Below the pieces are notes generated by a model. The model did no database searches and had not been told where the DNA came from. It saw nothing but the letters and a program-made list of their open reading frames with translations. From Hormiphora californensis (taxonomy: Eukaryota > Ctenophora > Tentaculata > Cydippida > Pleurobrachiidae), in contig CM035354.1 of NCBI GenBank assembly GCA_020137815.1, positions 7,917,487 through 7,981,486 of the forward strand: 64,000 nt of DNA, read 5' to 3'. The stretch's first letter is position 1, and every line of letters begins with the position of its first letter. This document shows positions 1 through 10,554 of this stretch, piece by piece. Made by a program: the position numbers and the translations under genes.

Positions 1-432
1 CAAGCCCGGTGGGGGTTTGGGGGGGGGCGAAGCCCCCCGAAAATTTCGGACATTTTGGGGCTTTTTTAAAAAACGTTTTTAAAAGCTTTTCCGAACCCCC
101 TTTTGGAAAAGGAAAAAAGATGAAAGTTTTTGATCAAAAAAAAAAAAACTCACCCGGCGCACAAAATTTTTTGGGGTGAACCGAACACCCGGGCATGTCA
201 AAATGCACTGTGGCGCGGGGAAAGACCCTCTTTTGCTCTGCCCGTGCGTTAAAGGTGCGCGCAGTAAACCGGGTCCGGCAGGTGGACACCCGCTGCGCAA
301 AAAACCCAAGTTTTCGCATTTTCCACCCTTTTTTTTCAAATTTTTTTTTTTTTTTTCCTTTTTTTTCTTCTTTTCTTCTCCCCTTTTTGGTCGGGGTTTC
401 CCGCGGAACCCGGCACCCACGACGCCGCCCCC
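1..432. mobile_element. Right part of hAT-type MITE, degraded copy
   Basis: This segment is colinear with about 13176-13616, the right-hand part of the MITE at 13005-13616, and lies at the same distance upstream of a POC1 start codon. It keeps the GGGGGCGAAGCCCCC-type hairpin and the long T-rich tract, but many bases have been replaced by their neighbour, lengthening homopolymers. The left end is outside the window. The terminal repeat and target duplication seen in the clean copy are blurred here. Confidence 0.7.
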
Positions 433-484
433 GGCCCGGGCATTTTTTAGAGCCTCTGAAAAGAAAATCTTTAGGGTTTTCCCT

Positions 485-2304
485 ATGAAGGAAGATCCGA
501 CGCTAGAGAGGGACTTTTAAGGGCCCCAAGGGCACCGTAAATGTTGCCACTTCAACCCAATTGAAAAAAACTTGCTACCGTTTTTGGGTCAACTGTGATG
601 GTAATACGATCCAAACCTAACTTTCAAAATGATCGAATCTTGCTTCATTTTTATCCGTCCACATCTCTCATGACAAAACTTCCCTCAGGTTTTTAAATTC
701 ACCCCCAAAAAGGTACCGGTTCCTGGACAAAAAACCCCTGTAAGTCGTAAAGTTTTTGTCCCCCCCGGTCTTCTAGCACTGATCACGGGCCGAACCATCC
801 ATTATGGATTTTCCCCATCAAGGGGGAAACAAAACCCTGTTCCCAAGGGACACACAACACGTTCGGTTGCGCTTTTCAGCGACGGGGGAGTTTGGTTTCT
901 CTTTGATGAAAAACAGTGAAACTGTGGACAGTGCACAGACAGAAAATTCCGGTTTTGTTTTTTCTCAATGTTTAATTGATCAAATTCGTTTTTCCCCCCT
1001 CTGTGCTTGAGATGTTAATAAAATCCTCCCCCGGTTTTTCTAAATGGTCACGTGAACTGGGGGAAAAAAGGGCCAAAATTCTCACGACGGTAAATGGGGC
1101 CTCTGGAAATGACGATAACCTAAAGTTTGGGAATCGCCTCAAACGGATACCACATTCTTTGAGCCACAGGTTTTTCAATGCGGTGAGTTTCCCTCCCATG
1201 GTACGGTGTTTTAGGCTAAAATCTGACTCTTTTGGTTAAACTGTGGGATCTGAGGATAACAAGTTTTTTGCAACATTAAACCATTCATGGGGCCGCTGTT
1301 AACATGCCATTCCACCCCCAGTTGGGGGTTCCCAAATTGACCCCGATTTTTTAAAAATTGTCCCAATTTCATTTAATTTTACTCTTGTTTAAAAAGTATT
1401 TCCCCTGCACCCCCTCTCTTTCCCGGTAATTTCCTGTTATGCCAGCCTGACACAAACTAAAAAAAATGGATCTTTTAGAGGGGGACTTGTTTCACCTTCA
1501 CGGGGCCCCAAGGGGCCTGCTATTTTCGCCGCTTTCTCTGGGAAATGGAGAAAACTTTGCTATGGGGGGGCTGATGAGCAGGGTTTGTTTTAAAAACAGG
1601 AGATTATTTATTAACAAAAATTTTGTAATCACATTCCCTGGGGTCAAAAACTAAAACATTTTACCCCCCAGGTTTATGGTATGGGACTAACTTGCGGGAA
1701 GATGCCGCCCCTCCTGCCCCAAACCCTCCAAAAAAGGGAAAGTACATAGAGCTTAGACAGCAATACTAAATGTTTTAAAAGGGTAAGGAATCAAATAACC
1801 AGTCTTGCCGGGAAAAAAAAAGAAACCCCAAACCCCTTTAAAAACCCCTTTCCCCCCTTGTGGACCAAAACAGGTTGAAAAAAAGTGACCGTGTTGGCCC
1901 AACCTAAAAATTGTATTTATCGCCCAAACCCTTAATGTGGGACCTCCTTGTTCAGTCTCCCCAAAATCCACTCTAATGGAACAGGAAACAACCCTAATGA
2001 AATAGCTCTTTTTAACGTGATCATCTACCTGCGGTTAAAAGAGCTGCATTCGCATTATTTTTTGTTTTAGTCCTGATAAAAATCCGTAGGCATCAGTTTC
2101 CCCCCCCAAATTTTAACCGTTATTATCCCCCCGCCGTACGACCTCTCGGAGCCCAGTTATCCTTCCCCCAATGGGAAACCACCTGGAACCATGGTTGGTC
2201 AATAGCGTCCTGACCAGACGTGTCTATTTTAGAGCAGCGGCTGACTATGACGAAAACAACTGAAAGAAGTCTGGGGCAATCAGCAGTATTCCCCTTTAAA
2301 TTAA
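485..2304 (+). pseudogene. POC1: Degraded second copy of POC1
   Basis: Exon by exon this matches the clean POC1 gene at 13673-15616. The ATG is at 485, and the exon 2-7 counterparts follow in the same order with the same introns. No continuous coding frame survives, because many positions are altered by one-base indels and by substitutions that copy the adjacent base (for example GAGG read as GGGG). The pattern is unlike normal pseudogene decay, which would not favour homopolymers, and it stops abruptly near 3250. I think it is an uncorrected haplotig or gap-filling read rather than a real pseudogene. It still has one informative base: in the last exon it has a single G where the clean copy has two, keeping the conserved POC1 C-terminal frame at that point. 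Confidence 0.75.
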
Positions 2305-2524
2305 GGGCCCAAAAGATTAAAAGATAGTGGGATAAAGTTTTTTAAGTTGTTCACAGTTTATATTAAAATATTGCCCCAATATATTATTGAAGCATTTTTT
2401 TTAATTTATACCTTGATATGCCGGGGATATGGATTTTTTTTAAAATTACAAAACAGTTTTTTATTTTTGTCTTTGCCATCTGGCCCCAAATTCCAATCCC
2501 CCTCTACACACCTGTCTCAGCAAA

Positions 2525-3255
2525 ATGGGGACCAAAAATTGTAATTTTATTACTGGAAAAGCTAAAAGCTGGAGGAAGTCACGCCATTTTGGGGAAAGGG
2601 AAATTTCCCCTTTTACGCTTTTCATCCCAAAAAAATAGACTGTAAGTGTTGTGGAAAAAAATAACAATTCTTCCTCCCTCTCTTTCCCGCCATTTAATTC
2701 CGGCCCGACGCAAGGGGAACCGGGGAAATTGCTCGTGAAAAAAAGCCTCCCCGCAGCAGCACAGGGACGTAGCGCCCGGGATGACCCAAAACCGCGCAAA
2801 CTGAAAGAAATAATTTAGCGGCTGAAAAACATCCATACAAGGGGGGAAAACATTTTATTTCCCCGCGCCCCGAACTATACACAAAATGACAACCCCCCTC
2901 CTTTAGATGAAATAGAGGCTGTGTGGTGGGAAAATACATGTCTGGTTAAACGCCTTAAAAGGTTTTACCTGGTCCATACATGAAAGGGAAACCAATGTCA
3001 TTTTCCCTTTTGGGGGTTTTGTCATTGGGTTTTTAATAACGAGACTTTTACACAACAAAAATAATTGCCCTTGGGCATAACCACTTACCAACAAACAATA
3101 CCCCTCCTAGAAAGGGTTCCGGGGAAAATGTGGGAGGGGAAAGGGCTTTCAAGCTGCTAGCTGGGTACCCCGATAAAACAGCCTACGCCCTGTTTCTTTT
3201 TGCATACTATGATCCAGAAAAAAGAAGGGAATGTTTTTTTGGGGAAATGCAAAAG
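2525..3255 (+). pseudogene. ITPA: Degraded ITPA exons 1-4
   Basis: This is colinear with ITPA exons 1-4 at 15848-16591. The ATG is at 2525, followed by the exon for the [12 protein letters not shown] region, the short QGEP exon, the [13 protein letters not shown] exon and the [14 protein letters not shown] exon, all damaged by neighbour-base substitutions and indels. Sequence quality recovers around 3250, inside the fourth intron, so the clean fifth exon directly downstream (3345-3515) completes the gene. ITPA hydrolyses ITP, XTP and dITP to the monophosphates and keeps deaminated purines out of nucleic acids. Confidence 0.7.
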
Positions 3256-3344
3256 TACGTTATCTCCTTTCGAGTTTCATTTCCCCTACTATAGTCATGA
3301 CCACTATTGGTACTACCACGTCTATAACAACATCCCCCAATCAG

Positions 3345-3515
3345 GGTCAGATAGTGCCACCTCGGGGACCGGAGAATTTCGGTTGGGACCCAGTTTTTCA
3401 GCCGGACGGGTTTGCAGAGACGTATGCGGAAATGGATAAAGATATCAAAAACACTATTTCACACCGATTCCGAGCACTTGAGGCACTGGGAAACTATTTT
3501 GCTAATCAATCGTAA
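3345..3515 (+). CDS. ITPA: ITPA terminal exon (clean)
   Basis: A consensus acceptor (CAATCAG|GG) opens a 56-codon exon ending in TAA at 3515. It reads G-Q-I-V-P-P-R-G, then [16 protein letters not shown] and S-H-R-F-R-A-L. These are the conserved C-terminal blocks of the ITPase/HAM1 family, including the SHR nucleotide-binding motif. Its phase 0 start fits the phase 0 end of exon 4. Together with exons 1-4 (134 codons at 15848-16591) it would give a 190-residue protein, close to the ~194 of vertebrate ITPA. No second copy of this exon follows exons 1-4 at 16591, so the only complete-looking ITPA is split between two places in this window. Confidence 0.9.
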   Translation, partial: GQIVPPRGPENFGWDPVFQPDGFAETYAEMDKDIKNTISHRFRALEALGNYFANQS

Positions 3516-3734
3516 TTGATCTTGTAATTCCGTTTTTATTGAGAGTTTTTAAATCCAATGTTTCAACCGATTTTACAATAAAACGGACTGCTTCAGTAAA
3601 CAGGAGAAATGAGGCAGTCCGTTTTTAATAATGGAGGGGACAATTGGTTCAGTGTTTAGGAACGTTATTCATTGCTCCATAAAAATAATAAGAAATTGTC
3701 TGTCAACCTATCTCGCCCTCAGTCGTTCTTTATT

Positions 3735-3789
<55 letters not shown>

Positions 3790-3975
3790 AAGTCTCGTTC
3801 TTTCTCTCTTTCTCCCTAAATGTCTTTCACTCTCAGCAGGTCGATTGTTTCTTTCACTTTCAGGTCGAGATCTCATTAGGTTTCCTCTTTCATTCTGTTC
3901 CCTACTGAAGAGACCAATTGATCAATAAATATACACAAATACACACAACTCTAGTTGCTACTCATACCACTCTCC
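3516..3975. other. ITPA 3' flank: poly(A) signal, hairpin, (CT)n
   Basis: AATAAA at 3577-3582 is a plausible ITPA polyadenylation signal. It overlaps a 12-bp inverted repeat (3580-3591 with 3614-3625, AAAACGGACTGC/GCAGTCCGTTTT). A (CT)n tract runs from about 3739 to 3784. No coding sequence is visible; on the minus strand this is the 3' flank of the glypican gene. Confidence 0.55.
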
Positions 3976-6900
3976 TCATGTTACTAGAACGAGAAGCAGC
4001 ATGCAAATTGTCACTGCTCCTGTTGTGTCTCTTCTCAGACTAGAGTTCACCACCTCCCTCGCATTACTCTCCACAACTCCACCTCCATCCCCCGTATCCT
4101 CTGTTCCTTCCACTAAGTTGTCATCTCTCTCCCCATCCTCACGGGCTACTGTGTAAGTTCGGGACTTGTTGCCGGTGGTGAAGGGTTGATTAGGAACCGC
4201 CTCTGTCCTCCCCATATCGATTGGGGGAGTGGCTGTACCTCCAGTTAGCTGCCATTTATAAACAGGAAAGAGGCGCTCTGACCCAATAGTCTTGTTTATC
4301 AGATCGATAGCTGTGTACATGATCTCGGTAGCTTCACTCTGCTCTGCTGACACAAGAAGATCAGCTCCCTCGGGGTTAATACGCTGTTCTTCTATCGTGT
4401 AGGAGTAGGCTAGGTTTTGGTAGCTAGCAAGCCCCGCCCCGTTCCAACACGGTCCCGTGTTGTTAGAATATGCACACGGTTTAGTGGCTGGATCTTCAAT
4501 GAAACTGTTTAGGCCCATTTGGCGGGAAAAGAACTCTGTAAAGTGAGAGAGATCAGGACCACCCATCCCACCCTGTGATCCTGCACCAGCCTGCCTCTTC
4601 CTCCTCCTCCCTACAAACTGCCTCCCTACACAGTCATCTGTAAACGCCTTCTTCTTCACCAGGGCATTCACCTTCTTGAAAAAGAGGGACAGGGAGCCAG
4701 TCTCCATCTCGAGGTTGTAATACAGATCGTAGTAGACCTGGTCCATATTGCGGACTAATCGGAGGAAGATGTCTCGGTACTGGAGGATAGAGGCGTAGCA
4801 ACCCCGCACCACATTTAAACAATAGTCTCGGCAAACCTGAAGGGTAATTGGGAGGTCAGCTGGGAGATACTTCATCTACTAATTTCATGTCGCGACTAAT
4901 AAACTTGTTCAGACACGGAGTTGAATCTAGGGAATCCGTTCAAAACACGGCGACGACATGGAATGGAGAGATGTATTCACATACCCCAGCCTTAGCTGTG
5001 CTATCAAGGCAGACAGGGCATCCAGTGGGGGTGTACTGTCTATCTAGGGGGATTCCTGCCTTGCTAGCCAGATGAGCACATCGATCTGACAACTGAATAT
5101 TCGCCGTCGCCTGGGAAAGTTCGAGTTAGTTAGTCGGTTAGTGAGTAGCAGTCAGTGCTGTCAGTCTGATAGTTGAAACGTCAGACAGAATAATCTTTCT
5201 AGTACATAGTTAAGAGACTCGATGGGGGCGAGAAATCTTTCTAGTATTTTAGCGGTTCCATAGCAGGGGTGTTATACGAAACAGAGTTTGAGAAATAATT
5301 TCATGGGAATTGGGTAATTATAATTCTAAATATTCACCTGCAGTGTAGCATTAATTGCCTGGACCCCCTTCTGATACGCGTACATGTAGTTAACCAGGTT
5401 GATTATATCTGGCATTGCAAGTCTCTTCAACTCTCTAATCTCCTGGCGGGTATGTGCATGTGAAACCAGGTAGATATTTAAGTTGATATCGAGGAAACAC
5501 TTTCCCGATATTTATAGACGGTTCTTTAATCGAGGAAACACTTCTAGACGGTTCTTTAATCGAGGCAACACTTCTTGGGCACGTCACGCCCCCCTCACAC
5601 AGGGTCTTGGTTGATACGCAGCGGGCAGGGTGTGGTGATATTGACAAGCTCACACACGAAGCTATAGAGACCAATAGTAGTTAAGGTTATATCGGCTGAC
5701 ACTTCGTGTGAGTTCAACTTGTCAATCACACCCTTCTAGATCTTGCCTGGCTAGACTGTGTTTCGGGCGCCCCGCACCCTTACAAATGTAAAGGGAGGGT
5801 TAGAACATAACAATCTAGATCGATACAACTGTCAAATCTATCTCTCTTATTATCTCTCCTATTATAAACTATGAAGCTGCGCATCTTTATAGATTAATTA
5901 ACCCAACCCTGTCACATTGTGTCTGGGATCTTATGGGGGGGGTTTTCCCCTGGGGAAATTTTGGTATACTTGGATACTTTGGCATTGGAAAATTCCAAAA
6001 AATATTGGAAAGGGACCAAGTATCCCAAAATATACCAATTTTTTTTAATAGCTTTGCGTACTTTAAAATGTTAATTTAAAATAATTTAAAGGGTTTAAAA
6101 CAGTTTTTATAAAATTTTTTTAACCAAACTTAGGGTTAACTAGGCTGAATTGGCTAATTTTTAGAATCGAGGGGAAATTTTTTGCCAAAATATAATCACA
6201 AAAATTTTGGGGTTTTTACACTTGGGACTCATTTTTAGGGATAAAATTTTTTTAAAAAAATCGAAAAAAATTTGAAATAGTATTTTGTTAAAGTCTCTAA
6301 AAATTTTTCAAAAATTGCCTCAAAAACCGGGGAAAAACCCCCGGCCCCCTGATGGCCAGCCTTGGGATAGCCGGGTGAGTAACATACTAAAAATCAGCTT
6401 TTTTTTAGCAATTTTAAGAAATAAAAGGGTTTAGTTTTTTACAAAATTTTGCCAATTTTTTTATTTATCGCTTAAATTTTTCCTTTTTCAAAATTTTATG
6501 GTAAAACTTTTTGGGTTTCCTTTGGATTTTTGGTTACTTTGGGATACTTTGGATATGGAAAATCGCTGAAAAAGTTGTGGAAAGTGCCAAAGTATACCAA
6601 AGTATACCATGGGAACCCCCCCGATCTTATTACCACATAAACTATTTTGAGCAGAGCTGTAGAATTAGATAGGGAACGAAGGAGAAAGAGAAGACAGGAA
6701 GACAGCCGAAGCGAATATTATGGGATCCAAGATAAAAGATGAATTTGACACAGCAAAGTGGAGATATGAAGAAGAGGATCGAGAGCGTGCTAGTCTCAGT
6801 CCTAAAAGGATAATGAGACTGACGAACACCCGGTACATGGCGAGGGAAAGGGGACGACAGGTTATACCTTGTATTTGACACGTGTCCAACTCGCATGTCC

Positions 6901-9750
6901 TCTTTCCCCTCTCTATCCCCAGTTTCCCTTCTAGCCTACTCACTGGGTCCTGTTTCTCCCCCTTTTTCATTATTATTGAGAGCCGAGATCAATTTCGTTT
7001 GAGTCTCCTCCAGTGTTTCCTTAGTTCCTGGATTATCCTCTCTGATTCCTCTTGTTTCCTCTCTGATTCCTCTTGTTTCCTCTCTGATTCCTCTTGTTTC
7101 CTCTCTGATTCCTCTTGTTTCTTCTTTTCTTCCATTTTCCTCTCTAACTTCTTCTTCTTTTCTTCTTTCTCCCTTTTCCTATACTCCTTTATCTTGTCCC
7201 TCTTCTTCTTTTGTCGCATCCTATCTGTCTCCTTTACCGTAGCTCCCTTTACACCACCTTCCTCTCGTTCACCTAGGTCTTTCAACAACGCCCATATCCT
7301 GCTGTCATCTTTTCGTCTTCTCCTCCTCCTTTCTTTCCGACTCAGTTCTTGACTAGCCACGTCGTTTCTCACCCTTTCAGCCATGTTTATACCAAACTAG
7401 AAATATCAGAGACAGAGAATCAAATATGTGTACTATGTTTCTATGGGAGGATATGTTATATTGAGGTTGTCATCAAATACCCCAACATCCCTTGTTTTGT
7501 TCAATAACAGTCTAACTTGGCAACGCAACCGTATCAAACCGTGTCAAACCGTGTCAAACCGTGTCATCCCATGTGATCACTGAGACTAAGTCACTCTGTG
7601 TGGGAGTGACCTTCTCTCTGCAACATGTCTTTTGCACAGCTCTTATTTTACAAAGTGTTAGCTCTACCGGTGACTCTGGCTGGTCCGCAAGAGTGGCTGG
7701 AGAGGTTGTTGTTACTAGTGCGGTCTGGAAGTGCCTCTTTCAGTTTGAGCTCCTGCTTATAAGCGCTCTGAGTAATGAGTAATGATGGGGGCAACAGGTG
7801 GCACCCCCTTCCTCACAGGACTGGTTACAATAAAATATGCGCTCCTTCCCATTCTATTGTATGTGGGGGCACGGAAATGTGGTTCCCCTAGCCTACAGAA
7901 TGCGATATCGAGGACAAGCTGGAATGCGTGCCTGGGCTTATTGAGACGTGTGTCGGGGTACAGGAAAAGAGGTTCACCAGGCCCACTAAAATACAAAGTC
8001 TCGAGGACCCCTAAATGAGTTCCATAGTTTAGATCACATTTAGATCGTTTAGGCGAATCTGTTTCCGATTCGCTATGCATTATTTGACAGGGATGCTGAT
8101 GACGCGGTCTTCACCCCCTTACTCAACAAATCGTCACCCCCTTGCACAAGAGTCTTGTGCAAGGGGGCGACGATTTGTTGAGCCTTGTGACAAGACGTAA
8201 TACATATATAACTTAATGAGATTGAGCAACTAATGCAGAGATAATGACAGGAATTTATAAAAATCATGTAGTGAATCTAATCATCCCTAGCGGTTAGAAA
8301 CATAAAGGTAGTAGACATGATCCGGAGAAATACAAATGAGCTAGGACAGACGAACCCGGTGTAATTTGAAGTTTAATGGACCAACTTATCATCTTAACTT
8401 ACCCTACGTTTAGAGCAGCTCGGTTTCAAACTGAGAACCCGTTCCAATGCTAGTTCGAAGAAGTGTTCGTAGGAGATGTTTGACCCTGCCTCAACCTCAA
8501 TTATCTTACTGTTAAATATTTCCCAGTCCACTCTAGTTAGAAACATCCCGTCGCTGGAGGGAATGGACAACATATAACTGGAAGGTTTCGTTAGGGAACT
8601 GGAATATATTTTAAAGTATCTATTAGTGTTTCTCTAACGGGTGACAACTAAAAATTGTCCCTTATTTAAAACGGCTGTAGAGTTTTTCCCTTTTGAGACA
8701 CAGCTTCGGGCTAGTGATAGAACGATTATTCAGAAAATTTTGAATCATAATAACATAACGTCACCCGTTAGAATAGTAGCGGAGTTGTCACTGTCAGAAT
8801 TGTATGGCTAAACTAGTGAGCAGTTAAAGTTTAAGTCGGGATTCAGACATATGGCGCAGCTAGGACTTGGTAACTAACTATAATTAGTAAACCATGATTA
8901 CAAGGTTACCCTGTTACTGTCACCTCTGAAACTCACTTGAAATTAAGCAGTCTGCTTTTCAGGTTATATAACGCAAGGGAACTGAGCTTAGCCTTGACAT
9001 TTTGGGAAAAGGTGAATTCGGAAACTGTGTTACAGCAGGAGTAGCCCGCGGAGTCGGGTGGGCAAAACTGGAGGTTGGAGGCTATCACTGGTCTGTCGTA
9101 TTTCTGTGAAAAAAGAGGGGAAGTTTGTTAGAATGTGTTAGAATAAGTTGGTCCACTGTTGTGGTGCATATAATACCATGCACATTATCTAAACGGGGTG
9201 CATTTCTTCGAACTATAATTCTGCTATATCTCGGATGGAATATATATTCTCGCTCACTCTGTGAAATATATGTACCTCTCTCCCTGTCCGAGTAAACTTG
9301 ATCTGATGGTAAATACTCTAGTTTTGTTGTTATAAACTCAACAAGTTTCATGGGAGTTTATAAAATTTTATAAAGAGCTGTCGCGTCGAGCAAGAGATAC
9401 GATCAGCAACAACTTAACTAGCCATCCAGATAAATCGCCAGAACTCATTATTCTAACCATTTTAGAGATGAAGAATGAAGTTACCACTTGCAGAAACAAG
9501 ACACATAACTATTTGGTAAATACTCAGTAAATAGGTACTTAACTTGTTTCTGCAAGTTGCAGAAACAAGTTAACTAAGTAACCCCCACTCACCTCCTCTT
9601 CTCCCATCCCCTACTCACATGGTATTTGGCGGTTAGAATGGTTCTGATGGTGTTACAGGAGTCAGGAGGTGACACCGTTGCCAGGGAGCTCACCAGACAA
9701 ACAAACAATCCGCACTGGGTCATTATACCCCCGATCGTCCATCCTCCCAT
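3976..9750 (-). CDS. Glypican, complete six-exon gene
   Basis: Six GT-AG exons read from right to left: 9750-9619, 9103-8937, 8553-8403, 5442-5338, 5110-4985, 4836-3976. They total 1542 nt, 513 codons plus stop, and all phases join. The protein starts with a signal peptide and the N-terminal cysteine (SCNTIRTIL..KYH), then FCPPDS..SCC, LERVLSLKPSCSK, IINLVNYMYAYQKGV, GCPVCL, the signature VCRDYCLNVVRGC, a candidate furin site GRRRKR and CWNGAG, and ends in a hydrophobic tail after NSSLRR, as expected for GPI anchoring. Glypicans are GPI-anchored co-receptors that modulate Wnt, Hedgehog and FGF signalling. The large intron (5443-8402) holds transposon-like DNA and a nested ORF. No Ser-Gly dipeptide occurs anywhere in the predicted protein, so classic heparan sulfate attachment sites are missing. 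ATG 9750 is the first in frame; a second Met ten codons on (MTQCGLF) gives a more typical signal peptide. Confidence 0.92.
5935..6622. mobile_element. Inverted-repeat DNA transposon with 8-bp TSD, in glypican intron
   Basis: GATCTTAT occurs at 5927-5934 and again at 6623-6630. Between them is an AT-rich 688-bp noncoding block whose ends are inverted copies: GGGGGGG, TTCCC, then GGTATACTTTGG-type repeats on both sides. An 8-bp target duplication with terminal inverted repeats fits a hAT- or P-like nonautonomous element, though the G-run ends are not the usual CAGGG. Much of the interior (about 5935-6530) shows the same homopolymer-rich texture as 1-3250, so its base sequence should not be trusted. 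The terminus at 6540-6622 looks cleaner. Confidence 0.65.
6989..7384 (-). CDS. Hypothetical Lys/Glu-rich coiled-coil ORF in glypican intron
   Basis: This 131-codon ORF lies on the glypican strand inside its largest intron. It opens MAERVRNDVASQ, then a basic run (RKERRRRRRK), a patch of mixed composition (RIWALLKDLGEREE), a long K/R/E helix, and four copies of the heptad KQEESER coded by a 21-bp tandem repeat (about 7024-7110), ending in a tryptophan-containing tail. The heptads and charge pattern predict a coiled coil. I recognise no family. It could be a small nested gene, an exon of an unseen gene, or a chance ORF in purine-rich DNA. The non-repetitive start argues mildly for coding. Confidence 0.35.
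   Translation of the reverse strand: MAERVRNDVASQELSRKERRRRRRKDDSRIWALLKDLGEREEGGVKGATVKETDRMRQKKKRDKIKEYRKREKEEKKKKLERKMEEKKKQEESERKQEESERKQEESERKQEESERIIQELRKHWRRLKRN
7527..7566. repeat. 10-bp tandem repeat (CGTGTCAAAC)
   Basis: CGTATCAAAC is followed by three CGTGTCAAAC units and a partial CGTGTCATCC, in the glypican intron. It is short and has no visible gene association. Confidence 0.7.
8122..8182. repeat. 29-bp inverted repeat (hairpin)
   Basis: CTCAACAAATCGTCACCCCC-type sequence at 8122-8150 is repeated in inverse at 8154-8182 with only three bases between, and a single mismatch. It lies in the glypican intron. CCCCTTACTCAACAAA-type sequence also occurs near 24497, so it may be a dispersed repeat. 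Confidence 0.75.
8637..8768. mobile_element. Short Tc1/mariner-type MITE
   Basis: The termini ACGGGTGAC and GTCACCCGT are flanked on both sides by TA, giving a 132-bp element with a TA target duplication, as in Tc1/mariner. It sits in the glypican intron between exons 2 and 3. Its left ~110 bp is shared with the larger element at 56560-57315, so both belong to one family. Confidence 0.75.
9540..9572. repeat. 16-bp perfect inverted repeat
   Basis: TAACTTGTTTCTGCAA at 9540-9555 pairs with 9557-9572 around a single base, in glypican intron 1. A third partial copy (TTGCAGAAACAAG) lies at about 9488. Confidence 0.7.
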
Positions 9751-10554
9751 CTTGACCTTGGATCATGAAGGGTTGTAGGTTAGATTGGGTAGTTAGGGGG
9801 GGGGGGGCATATAATCATTATCACAGTAGATGGGAGAAGAGGAGGGTAAGTTAGAGGGGGGGTTACATAGTACTTAGAAAGAGAGGGGGTTAAGCAATTT
9901 AGTTGAACAAGGAGGTGAGATGAGAAACAAGAATTATTATAAATGAAACTAAGGGGCTGATACAACAATCAACATGTTCACAGACGGAACATTGGTTGGC
10001 ATTGTGTGTTACCACCACAATAAAAAAGCATATATTGGTACATAATGAAAAATATCAACAAATTACCCCCCAACTCATTTGAATTTGGGGATAATTTGGG
10101 GTTTTGCCTTCTTGGCATATGACCGCCCCAAAAAAAAGGCCCCCAATTTTAAAACCCCAAAAAAAAAAAAAAAAAAAAAAGGAACAAAAAAGTAGGTAAC
10201 CAAACAAAAAATTCCTTTATTGGATTCTTTCAGAACTGGAGAACCCCCTCCTCTCCTCTCCAGTTCCCCTCTCCTCTCCCCCGCCCAGCCTCTCCTCCTC
10301 CCCTCTCCCATTCCCCTCCTCTCCAGTTCCCCATCTCAAATGTAGCTTGTCTCCCCTCCTCTCCTGACTCCCCTCCCCTCTCAGCCTCCTCATCACCAGT
10401 CACCTCCTCCCGCCTCCAGTTCCCCTTTCAGCCCTACTGCATGTAGCTTGTCTCCCTAGCCCGGCTTGTGTGACACTCTCCTACTATTCCATCCCTAATT
10501 ATCTCCCTAATTACCCCCCCCCCCATACATCTAAAGTTCCAACCCTCCTTTCAG
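9751..10554. other. Intergenic, low-quality and CT-rich
   Basis: This lies upstream of the glypican start. A G-run near 9798, a homopolymer-laden segment (about 10070-10190) and a CT-rich imperfect repeat (10240-10460) with CCAGTTCCCC and GTAGCTTGTCTCCC motifs occurring twice. I found no exon that could be the missing 5' part of the gene at 10555-11451. Confidence 0.5.

Noticed and set aside
6680-6885. Plus-strand exon reading KDEFDTAKWRYEEEDRERAS
   Set aside because: The frame looks protein-like but has no clear acceptor, abuts a low-quality segment, and lies opposite to both neighbouring frames. Not enough support.
7757-8080. ORFs on both strands at 7757-8080
   Set aside because: Overlapping frames in glypican intron DNA, with no family match or conserved motif.
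5443-8402. A missing glypican exon in the large intron
   Set aside because: Exon 3 ends SCSKRR in phase 0 and exon 4 begins EIRELKRL; the spacing after the cysteine fits the glypican family without an extra exon. I found no candidate exon.
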